Under the pieces are notes generated by a model. That model made no database searches, had not been told where the DNA came from, and saw only the letters and a program-made list of their open reading frames with translations. Both the position numbers and the translations under genes were made by a program. From the NCBI GenBank assembly GCA_027922465.2, contig BQMF02000029.1, positions 806,001 to 870,000 on the forward strand: a stretch of DNA of 64,000 nucleotides, in the 5' to 3' direction. The stretch comes from Turritopsis dohrnii (taxonomy: Eukaryota; Cnidaria; Hydrozoa; Anthoathecata; Oceaniidae). Positions 33,785 through 45,109 of the stretch are shown here, one piece after another (within the stretch, counting starts at the first letter, position 1; every line of letters begins with the position of its first letter).

Positions 33785-36212
33785 ATGAGGTCTGTCGAAT
33801 TAAAATCTACAGCATCGTCAGCATATTTTAAGTTACAAAATGTGGCGTCGTATGTGAAGGTATGTTGTTGTTGGAGATTGTTTCAAAAAGTGTGTTTGCG
33901 CCAAAATCTATTGGTTTTTCCTTTTCTTTTACTTGAAGAATATTACTTTTTGCAGGTGTCTCAATTCTTGGAAAACAGGAGAATCGGATATTTGCTAAAT
34001 CGTTTCATCTTGGCAAAAATAGACGATAACATTGCACCTCAAGTGGACAATAATAAGTTAACTGAATTGGGTCTTGCTTATGGCGACATTATTTCATACA
34101 GGCAATTTTTCGGTGACAGCACAGATGTATCTTCTGACTCAAAAAAGCTGTTAACACACAAGGAAAGAGTGGAGGAACTAAAAGAAAGCTTATAAAGAAC
34201 ACACAGTGGAAGAATGGATGTCATGAATAGACCAATAACTGTGCAACAAACATACAGTGTTCATGTTGGAATTAAATGTTATGAAAACAAAAAGTACCGA
34301 CAAAAGATAAGTAAAGGAAGCACAGTAATCTTTGATAAGGAGATGACTTATGAAGATATTCACACTCAGTTAAGATCTCATTTCAATGTTTCCAAAGAAA
34401 TGAAGACATACATAGGTACCTATGAAGGTACTCCACTTGAGCATAGCTTTATTAACCTTGAGAAATATGCACAACCACTTAAGGAAAGGAAAAGGGCCAT
34501 AAAATTGTATTTCTATTATCCAAATACTTATACACATTTAGAGTTTAAAAAGGTGGTCTGACAGTTTGATGGATGAGGAAGATGATGAGGAGGAGAAGAA
34601 TGAGAATCATTGTTTTGAAGAAACAAATAATGATGATGATGATGATGATGACGACGATAATGTCTTACTTCCATCTTTAAATGACATCCCTTATGGCACT
34701 GATGAAAGGCGAAAGATATTTGATGTTTGTTCTTGTTCATACACAACTGATACATGTATTCGTTGCGAGCAGGATATTGAATTTCAAGCCAGTATCTTGG
34801 CAGATGCTGAAAAGTCATCAGAAAATCATCATCAGGCAGTGTACTATTACACTGCCTGATGATAACTCTGACTCTGAGCTTTCAGTGGAAGAACTGCGTC
34901 AATATAGATCACGAAAGTTCATCAATCTCCCAATAAGATTTCCACAAAGCATTGGAGAGACTATCAGCAGTGAGAATAACGGTGACAAAATCACTTTGGG
35001 AAACAACAATGAAAGAACATCAGATTTTGAGGCATCTGATGGAATTAGTACAAGTTTTGGAGATGCTGAAGTTGTTAGATTTATGGAAAGTATTCCAACA
35101 GATGAAATTTCGTTGAACACGAATCAATCAGAAAGACTTCCTTCTGAGGATGAAAGAAGCAATTTTATTGCAGCTGCATTGGACCAATATCAGAAAGACA
35201 GTATTTTAAGAACCCCCAAAACAGTTATTGTTCAAAGGGATGTGACAAAGTTTTGGAAGCTTTTGTTCAGCCAAAAGTTTGACTTAAAAGATCATAACCT
35301 GAACATAAGATTTGCAGGTGAAGCTGCTGCTGACATTGGCGGACCATACAGAGAATTCCTTACTTTATGCATGAAAAATCTGAATGCACTTGGATGTGAC
35401 TTTTTTGGAAGTAGCAATGAATTATGTTTCACAGGTAATCCAGATAGAATCATAAATGGAGTATATTATAAACTTGGACAACTTACAGCATGTTCAATTT
35501 TATCTGCTGGTCGTGGGCCAGAATCATTTCATCCCATCATAGTTAGAGCAATGTATGATGTTACTCAGCCTGAAAGTATGGAAAACGTGGATGATGCTTT
35601 CATAAAGCTGACTTTGCTTGAAATAGATGAAGAAAAGTACGATGTTCTTTATGATCTGAATATTACACCTGCTCGTAGATCAAGTAAAGAACTGAAGAAT
35701 ATGTATTTGCTCACATCCTTAGTTTTGAATAAGTCAGCTGCTATAAACCAATTCAAATCGGGCATGTCTTCTGTTGCACCATCATTTGTGTTGAATTCAT
35801 CTTATGAATTGATGAAAACATTTATGGTAGACTGTCATAAAAGCTATAGTTTCAATGACATTTTACAACTAATTCATTATCCACAGAGAGATGAAATCTG
35901 TAATGGCTCTAATGCATTCATTCGCTTTCAAGATGCTGTAATTCAATTAGAACTGCTTTTAGTGTCAATTGAAAATGGAGAGATAAAAAAAAAAACAATC
36001 AAAGCATTGGTTTTGAAGATTTTTTGTACTTTGTTACTGGTACTGACCGTGTTCCTCCTCATGGTTTCAATAAATGCATAGATGTAACATTTGATGACAT
36101 CACACTTCCAAGGTCTAATACGTGTGGCTTATCTGCAGTTTTCCCTTATGAAAATATCGTTGACACATTTATTATAGCTGTTCAATTTGGTGGAGGATTT
36201 GGAGCCATTTAA
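33785..36212 (+). pseudogene. HECT E3-ligase-like gene carried by the transposon
   Basis: Exon 1 (33785-33859, ATG start, donor GTATGT) joins an exon from about 33955 holding a SAM-like motif (LTELGLAYGDIISYRQFF), parallel to the left-edge HECT gene. A ubiquitin-fold-like segment, a poly-Asp tract (34628-34658) and QDIEFQASILADAEK follow. The HECT domain starts near 35220 (VTKFWKLLFSQKF, then GEAAADIGGPYREF) and runs to 36212. The catalytic Cys codon is at 36123-36125 in RSNTCGLSAVFPY. Breaks are an in-frame stop at 34193, a stop at 34559, a frame change at a 15-bp-arm palindrome (34830-34863), and one at an 11-A run (about 35988). It may be decayed, contain unrecognised introns, or suffer assembly indels. 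If functional it would conjugate ubiquitin in the cell. Confidence 0.82.
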
Positions 36213-36876
36213 ATGGTTTGCTATGTATACATCCTAACAACTTTTAAGTTTTTGAATAGATTATGTTTTTCCCATTTCATTTTTTGTTGACACAAGTATT
36301 TTATAGATGTCCTTTAGTTCCTTAGTACTTAGTTATATTTTAAGGCCCCTTCTTCTGAACACTTCCACGAAGCGGTTTCTTATTTTTGTTGAGATTTTGT
36401 TTACTAATTAGCTTTTGTTCAACTTATTTGTTGTCACTCAACAAAGAAGTGTTATAACTTGTAATTTATATTTAATTGAAATTATACTTCGCAATTTCAA
36501 AAGTGCTTCACTCTAATAACCATCAATTGAAATTGCAAAAAGTAGGAAAAAGAGTAATAGTAATTTGATACATAAAGGGTGCATATTTCTTCTGCCGGAA
36601 ATTTTTACTGCGAAACTATGTAATTAAAGCTTAAAACATTCTCTTGAGTATGAACAATTAATTTTGCGAAAGCCAACAGAAAGTTTTCAGCAACAAATGT
36701 TTCGAGGCGCACCCCTTCGTAGGTAATTAACAGTAAAAATTTAGTTCGCAAAGTATTTCTGGCATTTGAAATTTCATCCCGTTGGTATTTCGTGTGAAAG
36801 ATTTTTATGTTGGTTGTATTTTTTACAAAGGATACTTCAAGATACACGTACAAAATGATGTGCTATGAAAATGTCT
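36213..36876. other. non-coding gap between the two transposon genes
   Basis: About 660 bp between the convergent 3' ends of the HECT and transposase genes. No supported reading frame. Room for both poly(A) sites. Confidence 0.5.
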
Positions 36877-37950
36877 TTAAATTGAGAACCCATCTTTTTC
36901 CAAGCACTCCAGTATGTCGATGAATGAGCATAAAGCACTTTCAGCGTCCGTGGGGATTCTAATATGATAAAGATGGACATAGCAGAGATATAACTGGTGT
37001 ATTTTTTCATCCCTGCACATAGGTTGATGATTAATGCCAATAACACTTTTCGCAATTTCCAGATCTTCCTGAATTAAACTTATTCCTTGTTTGCTAAAAC
37101 CAACAGTGGATGGAACATTGAATAAAATTTCAGGAACACCTCCAGGCGCATCAGCTGATCTTCTTATTTGTCTTGTGTTCCAAGAACGAACGCATTCGTT
37201 CAATTGACTCTGTATTTCAGGCACGAAACAAAATATTAAAGCCTCTTTGTGCAGTGGGCATGATGGCTTATAGATGCGCCGTCTGATCATTTCATCAAAA
37301 AAGTTAATCCACCATCCTAGTCTGAATTTCTTAAGCCTTGACCAGAAAGCTTCGATACGTTGGTTTCTTGTTAAGGCAGCGTAAATGAAACTGTCGTCGT
37401 CGTTAGTGAAGAACTTTTGAAGCTCTTCACAATAAACGGTTTCCGTTCCTAAATCCATGCGTAACGTGTTCGGTGCCTTTTTTAGACGGTTCAAACATTG
37501 GAGATAGTAATGGCTTATAACCAGAGGGTCATTGTTTGTGGTTGATGCCATCAGCCACAAAAGTTTTCTGCTAAAACCATCAATGCAACCATGCAAAGCA
37601 AATCCGAATCGCTTCAACTTATCATTGCCATCGATGTGCAACACGTCCATTGGACCTGTAGTATGGTAAACTCGCCTTTTTATAACATTGCCTCGACGTC
37701 TATTGACTCCATCAGGATCAACACGTAATAGGATTTTTCTGACGTCTTCTCTTGCGACATTTATATCGTGCCGCATAGTGATCAGTTCAGTCATTTGTCG
37801 ATATCTGATGTTCTTATCAAGATGGCCTTTATTAATAAATCAAAAAATTGAAAACATTACACAGTTAATGTTTCGTAATTGTCCATACTATAAATCCATA
37901 CTTACCTAGCTCGTTTAATATGATATCTTGTAGAGTCAGAGCATCTACAT
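36877..37950 (-). CDS. integrase-like DDE transposase
   Basis: The main exon runs 37826-36877, with an upstream exon ending at 37906 and a 79-bp GT-AG intron between them. The 5' start is not resolved. An open frame of 305 codons starts at the Met at 37794, but the family similarity continues upstream (LTLQDIILNELG before the intron). The catalytic core shows the retroviral-integrase-type triad: Asp in VLHIDGNDKLKRFGFA, Asp in TLRMDLGTET, and Glu in RNQRIEAFWSRLKKF. A C-terminal helical region follows (ECVRSWNTRQIRR, GGVPEILF). This is the uncharacterised integrase-core family seen in cnidarian and fish genomes. It would cut and join the ends of the surrounding element. The frame is intact, in contrast to the HECT gene. 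Confidence 0.85.
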
Positions 37951-38241
37951 TTTTTTTTTCTGCTCAGCCCTTTTTGCTTCAAAACGTGTTTCATATTTAA
38001 ACGTGCGGCCGCATATTTAAAACGTGTGGCCACATATTTTAGTTTTCATCATTTTTATTTGTTTAAAAAGAAAATCATGTTGTACGAATCAGCCACGGTA
38101 CACAATACACGAAACTATGTTTTTTTTACATCAGAGTTTTTTTTATAAAAAGAAAGCTGTAAGACCGAAAAGAAAAAAAACAAGATTCGCAAAAATGTGA
38201 CTATATATTTCCCCAAAGTTGCGAAATTTTCGTCAATAATA

Positions 38242-38474
38242 GACCTTTCCCGAATTTCTGTTTAAACACCGTGTTTTCACCTAGCATCTAAGTTTCGCCT
38301 CTTTTTCAAACTCTTAATTACTTCTAATTATTCCACTGGGGAACTGAAAGGACGAGTAACTATTACTTACTGAAAACATTATGCAATTAGAAAAACAATA
38401 AAATATGTAGAAACGAGGCTAAACTTGATAACTAAGCATTAACTCGGCATTTAAACAGAAATTCGGGAAAGGTC
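38242..38474. mobile_element. 233-bp MITE, TA duplication
   Basis: Inverted repeats GACCTTTCCCGAATTTCTG, continuing TTTAA, at both ends, flanked by TA. The matching site in copy 2 of the long repeat (around 45170) is unoccupied and reads CAATTATTGTGTG, which fits a TA target. Tc1/mariner-type MITE. Confidence 0.8.
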
Positions 38475-39142
38475 TATTGTGTGTACATTGATAACCATGA
38501 GAAAAATGTGTGATAAAATAATTACAGTAAAACTACCATCAACCTGATACTCAGATAAAAATGCTGTCCTTACTAATCACGGTGGAACCGAATTTAATAC
38601 CACTTTGAACTTATTATGAAATGAAGATGTCATGGTTGGTCAAATGATAAGGTTTGTCTTATAATTTTTGCTGAGGAGTTAAAAAGTTAGAAGTTACTAT
38701 ATGGACACTTAGCTAAAAGTTATAAGACCTAAATGTGACTAATATTTCCCCTTAAACAACTGCATATCATCATTGTGTAAAAGAATTTCATCTTAACAAA
38801 TGTATGATTTTTATGGACATCCTTTATACCATAAAATCATGGTAAACAATGAAATTCAACAGAACACTTGCTTTTTAAAACTCGGATAAAACTATCTTAC
38901 AACATCATGCAATCAAATTTGTATACAGGTTTACTGTACAAAAGAAGAAAAGAAAATTGTTAAACCTAATTTCAATAGCTACAATATAATACTTTGGGAT
39001 AGACAAGCAAATAACTATCATAAGCAATCACAACCTCTACTAACAAAATATTATGTATACCATTTCAAATTAGGACAGAAGAGTTATTTTTTAAAAAAAG
39101 ATGGGCTTAAAATGACAACTTATAAAACCAAATTCAAGTATA

Positions 39143-39819
39143 TACCTAAAGGGAAGATATTATTTGCAGAAGAAATTTTTGTGGAATATATTTTTGCGGA
39201 TAAAAGACCCAAAAATGCCATATTTTGCGGAATAAATTTTTGCGGATGACAACTTCAAATGAGAGTTTGTAGAATTAATTTTTTGTGGATGCAAGAAATT
39301 TGTAAAATCGAAAGTAAGGAAACACCCAATTTAGTGCCTGGGTGTATATACAAACTTTAATTGAATGGAAAGAGCAGATCTATGGAATAACATTTTTCAT
39401 TTTTCAGCAGTTAAAATATAAAAAAGAATACTAAACTACAACAAACAGATAATGTGGCTGGGTCTTGTCTTTGTTCAGAAGAGGTCAATGTAACGCCAGC
39501 AACTGAGAATATGACTCAGTCTGGGTCTACTTCCCATAAACGAAAAGTGAAAATAACAATAAAAACTGTGATACCACCGCAGACATTGTTTCTCAAGGTA
39601 AAAGCAACAGTACGAAGCACAAAACCTGTCACGAGTGCAGATGCTGGTTGTAAGAATACTAATAAATGAGTCCTTAGATGTTAAATAACATCGACTTATT
39701 TCCTTTTTCATTTTCCAAACGTTTTGTAAAGACTAGATCCTAGTTAGGGTTCAGTTATATGCAAACCAAAGTGAAAGATCAATTCTTTTCTTCTGCAAAC
39801 ATATTCTTCCCTTAAGGTA
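39143..39819. mobile_element. 677-bp MITE, TACCTWAAGGG family
   Basis: Termini TACCTAAAGGGAAGATATT on the left. The right end read on minus is TACCTTAAGGGAAGAATAT, and homology continues inward through TTTGCAGAAGAAA. It is absent from copy 2 of the host repeat (around 45840). It contains repeated TTTTTGCGGA motifs. A 72-codon open frame at 39454 has no recognisable domain. Confidence 0.75.
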
Positions 39820-40802
39820 TCGGAATAAACATCTCTGTTCAAAAAAATTATGTTTACACTTATTGTGTTATGTGATAAAAATGACCTAAATCCCAAACTG
39901 AAAATCACTACACAGCTGAAAGCAGAAGGTCCTGTTCTGGCTTGATTTAATTTACAGACTCTCATGTTGGATTGTGCTTTCATTTATGTTCGTTGTTCAT
40001 AAAAGGAAAATTGACAGTCATATTTAATTTTGCAAAATAAAATATGATATACAACATCAAATGTATACTGATGCATGACCATAGACTTCATTCATAGTAA
40101 ACTATGTTTCTGTTGTTGAATTAAACAACTAACTATCCAGGGAAGCACACTCGATCAGCATTCTTTCAATTTCAAGATTTGTCTCAATCCTCTGTGTATT
40201 AAAACATTATACGTAATTGGTTTTCTGAACTTCTTCTTGCATATACGACATCACATATTTACTTGCTGTTTTTGTATGTACTTCTTGAATTAACTGGTTG
40301 AACTGGTTGTTCTCCACATGAAAAGGGTTTTCTTTATACGGCTGTCTGTATATGTCATCGTGCTTTCAGTTCAGTTGGGCTACATTATATCAGGATCATA
40401 CTAAATAGATCTTCAGCCTGGCTATTGATAATGAATTTTCACTTTTGCACTGAAATCACAGCTTCAATGGTTTGTTGTTCCAAAGCATTTAATTACCAAT
40501 CATCAACAAAAACAAAACATCATCGATATCAATGTTTTTCTGTTTTTTACACGTTCATTCAAACGTTTTTACAAAACTTTTTTATGAAATAAAACGATTT
40601 ATTCCATCATTTAACGTTTCATCTATTGAATCATTTTAAAAGTTTGCAGAAAAAAGCCCAACTGACTGAAAATATCTACTATGGGTAGCGGAAAATTCAA
40701 TACTGAACCGCGGCTATAAAAGTGAACGGAGAAGAAGAAGGAGGAGGAGAAGAAGGAAAATGCCGATTTTAACATATATTTCGCCCTATGGGGAAATATA
40801 TA

Positions 40803-41485
40803 ACAAACGTCATCTAAAAATATAAGAAACGAAGTAAAACCGTTTCAAACTTTAATCCAAGACATTTTTGTAGACAAGCAAACCAAATACACACGTACAA
40901 AATATAAAAAAATGTAAAATGCTTTTAAAAGGTTTAAGTTCGATGAATTTTGATGAATCTTTGTAACTGCAAGAAGGAGAGAGCTACCAACTTCGAAGCA
41001 CAAGACGTTCCAAAACCAAAGCTTAAGTTTATTTTAACCGTGTTTCAAATTAGGTGCAACTAAAGTTCCCCACCGTGTTTTTAATAGGAAAATGTTTATT
41101 TAATGGCGAATCTATGGTAAAATACTAAAAGAACGTATAAAGAATGTTCATAAAAATTATTAGCCTCCGTTCTTTAGTTGCAATTTACGCAGTTTCGGAA
41201 GCGACATTGGTAAGCTGCACAGGCTAAACTGCCATTTCGGTCGGTAGTAGTAGTAGTAGGAGGAGGAGGAGGAGGCCGCGGGTGTTTTAATACGGTATTC
41301 GCTTCGCTGCTACCGTAATAAACAACGTTTTTAAAAGTTTTCGACATTTATTTATCTTCATCCAGAACTACATTTTGTCTGCACATACTTACAACGTCTA
41401 TGTTTTTATAATTTTTCATAACTAATAAAGCGTATAAAACAAAACTTTAAAAATAATGACAGTTACACGCCATTTAAACCATAAG
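40803..41485. other. intergenic with simple repeats
   Basis: No gene. Contains TAGTAGTAG and AGGAGGAGG microsatellites near 41245-41275, and a patch (TATTCGCTTCGCTGCTACCG) also found near 43832. Confidence 0.45.
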
Positions 41486-41649
41486 CAGAGGCGTAGTTAG
41501 GGTCAGTCAAAAAAAGTGGAGGAGTTCAACATTATGATATTTCTTTTCAATGTTAAGTGGCGATTAGGTTACTTGCACGCTTTCCTTTTCTACCCTAAAT
41601 GACTTAACTCTCCTCCACAAATTTTGACTGACCTCTGGCTACGCCTCTG
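41486..41649. mobile_element. CAGAGGCGTAG hAT-type MITE, copy 1
   Basis: Inverted termini CAGAGGCGTAG on the left and CTACGCCTCTG on the right, with further inner homology (TCAGTCAAAA and GTGGAGGAG). The 5-bp target duplication is ATAAG. An inverted second copy is at 57910-58074. Confidence 0.88.
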
Positions 41650-42089
41650 ATAAGGACGGACAGTTTTGTATATATCCAAACATTTTCTCTACGGAGGGGT
41701 GCCGATGCATCCATATATATCATATATCAAAGTATCAATAAATTGCTCAAACGTTTTTGGATACAAATGGAAACTAAAATCTGGTCATGCCAGAAACTTT
41801 TATATCTGGTAAAACATTTTCGGTGTGTTTTAGTTCTCGGAATAGAATGGAGAGAATCTTTTTGGTACGCTGCTATATATGATATATGAATTGGAATTCA
41901 CAACTACAACGTGGCATACCCACAATGCACCACGTGTTTGGACTGTACATTACAAATCGACGCAACAGGTAGTTTACGGAACAGGTAGTTCCCCGACAAA
42001 AATTATAAAATTCAAGTTGTGTGCCAGTCGCTCAGGTATTGTATTTTGCTCATCGTCAGATCTAAGACTAAATCACCAAAGTTGGAATT

Positions 42090-43144
42090 ATGGGTTTAGG
42101 TGAGTTGACATTAAACATTTTCGATGTCAAAAATAATTAATGATAATCTTTCTCAAGTTGCGTGGTTCGTTAGTTTTTACCTGTGTGTTTGAAAAGCAAG
42201 AAAAAAACATTTAGTTGAATTGTTACGAACAATGCAAGTAACATAAAAATAGATAAGTATTTTTAATACCTATGTTGGAAACATGAGATAACTATAGTGT
42301 CGTTCGATGATTTTATTAACAAAAATTTACTTTATTATAAACAAAAATTTCTCAAAAAACTCTATGAGAAAATGACTGAATGGTTTTGTGACTTTATGAT
42401 AAAAGATAAATTTGCGTAAGGTTCGGTTTCTGGGGAGCGTTTCTTCTTTATTTCTAGTATCATTAGCTGCTGCAGCTGCCATTGGCACAACAACAGTGGC
42501 TGTTTCACCCGCAATTCTCGCTGCAGCTGGTTTCACAACAGCTGGTAAGAAGATATTATCTATTTGATCACTTGTCATATAGTGCTGTAGTAAGACAGTA
42601 AGGAAGAACAGATACATATATGTACCCTTAAGGATGTTTAAGAAAAATTTTGACACTATCATAATGAAACGTTTAAGCAAAAGATGGGGAATGATAAATA
42701 AGCGGGGTTCGGTAAAGTCATGTTTTGTTTACACGAAACGATTGTAGGGAATTATATACAACTTAGTAGAGTGTTGTTCGTGAATTTTTCCCTACAAAGT
42801 CATTAGAAACTTCACCTCAACATTTGAAATAAGCGAGCAAAGTAATGATGTTTCTTTTGATACAAGAAAAGGCTTTAAAACTGTTCAATTAAAAAGTTAC
42901 TTCAGAGAATGAGTCATGAAATAGCCTGTCTTATAAAAGATGTATATATATTTATAGGGGTTGATTTTCTGTTATAGGTATTGCTGCTGGGAGTCTAGCC
43001 GCTGGCGTACAATCGGCTGTTTATGGAGGCGCTACGTGTGGTGTATTTTCTGTGCTTCAAAGTGCTGGGGCATTGGGTGTTGGAGTAACGGCTAAGGTGG
43101 CAAGTGGGGCAGCCTCAGCTGCTGTAGCAGCCATTTTGTTTTAA
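42090..43144 (+). CDS. IFI6/IFI27 (ISG12)-like small membrane protein
   Basis: Three short exons join in frame: 42090-42099, 42458-42544 and 42978-43144, all with GT-AG introns, giving 87 aa. The protein is almost wholly Ala/Gly/Val-rich and hydrophobic: AAAAAIGTTTVAVSPAILAA, then GFTTAGIAAGSLAAGVQSA, then SVLQSAGALGVGVTAK, ending AVAAILF. GFTxAGIAAGSxAA followed by LQSxGAxG is the signature of the interferon-inducible ISG12 family (IFI6, IFI27). In vertebrates these are small mitochondrial or ER membrane proteins linked to innate responses and cell death. Most of the protein is predicted as membrane helices. Only ten coding bases lie in exon 1, so upstream coding or untranslated exons are possible. 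Intron 2 holds a dispersed repeat (42722-42890). Confidence 0.88.
42722..42890. repeat. dispersed repeat in intron 2 of the IFI6-like gene
   Basis: About 170 bp, matched in opposite orientation at 49466-49650 inside the BEL element. Shared blocks: GTTTTGTTTACACGAAAC, AAGTCATTAGAAACTTCAC, GCAAAGTAATGATG and CTTTTGATACAAG. No clear terminal inverted repeats. Confidence 0.8.
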
Positions 43145-44119
43145 AAGTTTACATGAACTTGAAAAGCTATTTGTAATTTGTAATCGAAAATTTATGAAAC
43201 TCTGAGAATTAGTTATTTTGTTGTTATTTTCTTTGCTCTGTTTCATAGCGAGTATTATATCGATATCTTTTTGAGGAATTCCATTATATTTGAATAAAAG
43301 AAAATCAAAAAATTCTCAGAAATGTTATGTAAGTAAACATCAATTATTTTTCATCCTCGATCCCAGGTTTCCTAATCGTTTAAGCCAAAATTTTTTTATG
43401 AATTTGTCAGCAGCTTGTTCCTTATCAGACACTCATACTCAGCCGGCACATTTGTTAAAAATCTCTGCGAAGGAGTGCGTCTATATCCTAATACGCGGAC
43501 GTGTGTCACACTTTTATTTTAGAGAGTGATATATTTAAGTAAATTTTTTTCACGATCATTCCAAAAGCACGTGGCATTTGACCTCAGTTTTTTATGATCA
43601 CGGGGAATCATTGCATTGCATCCCCAATCGAATGCGACGTTTTTGGGGAAATATCTCGAGAAACAATAGAGATAACTGACGTTTTTTAGGGTCCGCGATA
43701 CGGGGGATGGTGTGACACAACATTTGGGCCTAAATTTTATTTGGTACTGCGGCTATGACGTCATCAAAATCTTTGATCGATGATATCTCTGCAACGGTTG
43801 GTCGCAGCGAAACGATCCCATACGATATTCGCTTACGCTGCTACTGTAATAAAACTACACTGGGAAAAAACTTTCAGCATTCATCAAGGAATTTATGTAA
43901 TGATTTACATGTATTAATTTTTGTAAATTCATAATCTCAAAGTAAACTATATATCTAAATACTGGAACCGATTTGAAATAAACCAATTGCACATATGGAT
44001 CTACCATTATGATTTACCAACTTGAACTAATTTGGATCCAGTCTTCACATCATAAAGTTGCAATAACTTGTCTCTGGAGATTCAAAATTCAAAATTCAAG
44101 TATTACACGAAGTTTATTT
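43145..44119. other. spacer with a dispersed repeat
   Basis: An AATAAA-like signal for the IFI6-like gene is near 43293. At 43672-43830 is a repeat also present within Helitron E (62098-62246). Shared blocks are TAACTGACGTTTTTT, GGGTCCGCGATAC, GACGTCATCAAAATCTTTGA and GAACGATCCCATAC-like. No gene. Confidence 0.5.
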
Positions 44120-44345
44120 AAAGGGGAACAAAACTCAAAAAATCAAAATTGATTTCTTTGTAGCATTTGGAAGTATTTCAAACAAAAAACTCGGTCTTTG
44201 AATTTTCATAAAATCAGTTTTTGTTCCCGAGATCTTGCCATTTAAAGTTTTTTTCTAAAAAACTTGATCTCCATGGTAACATGACATCACAATGTTCAAG
44301 AAGAAATTGCTGACATACAAATATGTAAATAACTCAAGAAATATT
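44120..44345. repeat. dispersed repeat, uninterrupted copy
   Basis: Matches, in the opposite orientation, 54285-54375 joined to 55271-55385. There the repeat is split by Helitron C. Shared blocks include CAATTTCTTCTTGAACATTGTGATGTCATG (read on minus, in part) and TTTTGAGTTTTGTTCCCC. Confidence 0.7.
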
Positions 44346-44851
44346 ATTGATACACAGCTAAACTTTTGTATCAATTTAGTGGCAAACACCTACAGGAATC
44401 AAATTGTTAAAAAAAATTGATGCCATAGTTACCCCCGCTTATTTCCAAGTCTCTTCTGATTTTTACTGCGAAACCTTTAAATGGACATCTGATCAGGTAA
44501 GGGAAATAAAATTTTACAAAATGAAACAGTTTTCATTTGACGTAAGTAAAAGCGAAATTCTCCATAGTGACAGTGGCAGTTAAATAATGTTTTTCATAAA
44601 GTTGTATGAAAAAGGTATTATATTACAGTAATCAGAAAATAATCGCAAATATCAAGAGATTCCCGCATCCAATTCGCCCGATCCTTTCTTTCGCAATAGG
44701 ATTATTCTCTCCGGCGAGGCGCGGCGCACGCCATATGTTACAAATTAATGTTTTTTACAGCTTGGGTTTATAGGTATTGATCTCTGCCCGGAAAATGACT
44801 TCTCATAGTCACATTGACAACACAGACTAGTGCCTAACGCTCACCTTAGGC

Positions 44852-45012
44852 GAAGAAAATCTGCTTAAGGAGCCCCGGGTTTACACACTTTAATGAATGA
44901 GCTGGAAGAAAATTTGCCTAAGGAGCCATGGGTTTACACACTTTAAATGAATGAACCAGAAGAAAATTTGCCTAAGGTACAACCATGGGTTTACACACTT
45001 TATTGAATGAAT
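44852..45012. repeat. three tandem copies of a 54-bp unit
   Basis: Units begin at 44852, 44905 and 44959. Each contains GAAGAAAATTTGCCTAAGG, CCATGGGTTTACACACTTTA and TGAATGA. Minor satellite. The open frame starting in the third unit is incidental. Confidence 0.8.
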
Positions 45013-45109
45013 GGTCACCAAATCTGCACAATACGACCATGGGGACCTTCGAATTAGACCCAGTTCAACATGGATTCGCTAGAAAACATCATTCAGATTT
45101 TGATATAGC

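Larger units (their letters stand above)
33520..38100. mobile_element. HECT-carrying DDE transposon, 6-bp TSD
   Basis: Termini TACCGTGGCTGATTCG and the mirror CGAATCAGCCACGGTA are flanked by identical CACAAT on both sides (33514-33519 and 38101-38106). The inverted repeats match for the first 74 bp with few mismatches and then grade into arrays of a 20-bp GCGGCCGC-centred unit. Inside are a HECT-domain gene on plus (33785-36212) and an integrase-like DDE transposase on minus (36877-37826 plus an upstream exon), arranged tail to tail. Length is 4581 bp. The TAC terminus and 6-bp duplication do not fit piggyBac, hAT, Tc1/mariner or Mutator. It may be a relative of the IS481EU/Ginger-type integrase-like transposons, or a separate superfamily. 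Confidence 0.92.
38180..40802 (+). repeat. long dispersed repeat, copy 1 (with two nested MITEs)
   Basis: Collinear with 45110-46966. It starts ACAAGATTCGCAAAAATG and ends in a hairpin-forming TATATTTCGCCC and GGGGAAATATATA. It is longer than copy 2 mainly because of insertions at 38242-38474 and 39143-39819. No protein is recognisable. A repeat of this kind with no coding capacity may be a non-autonomous element. The right boundary is sharp, the left less so. Confidence 0.75.

Noticed and set aside
34566..34859. Stand-alone acidic Asp-rich protein
   Set aside because: Its frame is part of the HECT gene between the ubiquitin-fold-like segment and the HECT domain.
39454..39669. 72-codon open frame in the nested MITE
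   Set aside because: No domain, no splice context, and located within a non-autonomous element.
38202..40802. TATATATTTCCCC as true terminal inverted repeats of the long repeat
   Set aside because: Homology between the two copies extends about 22 bp further left, so that word is not the left end.
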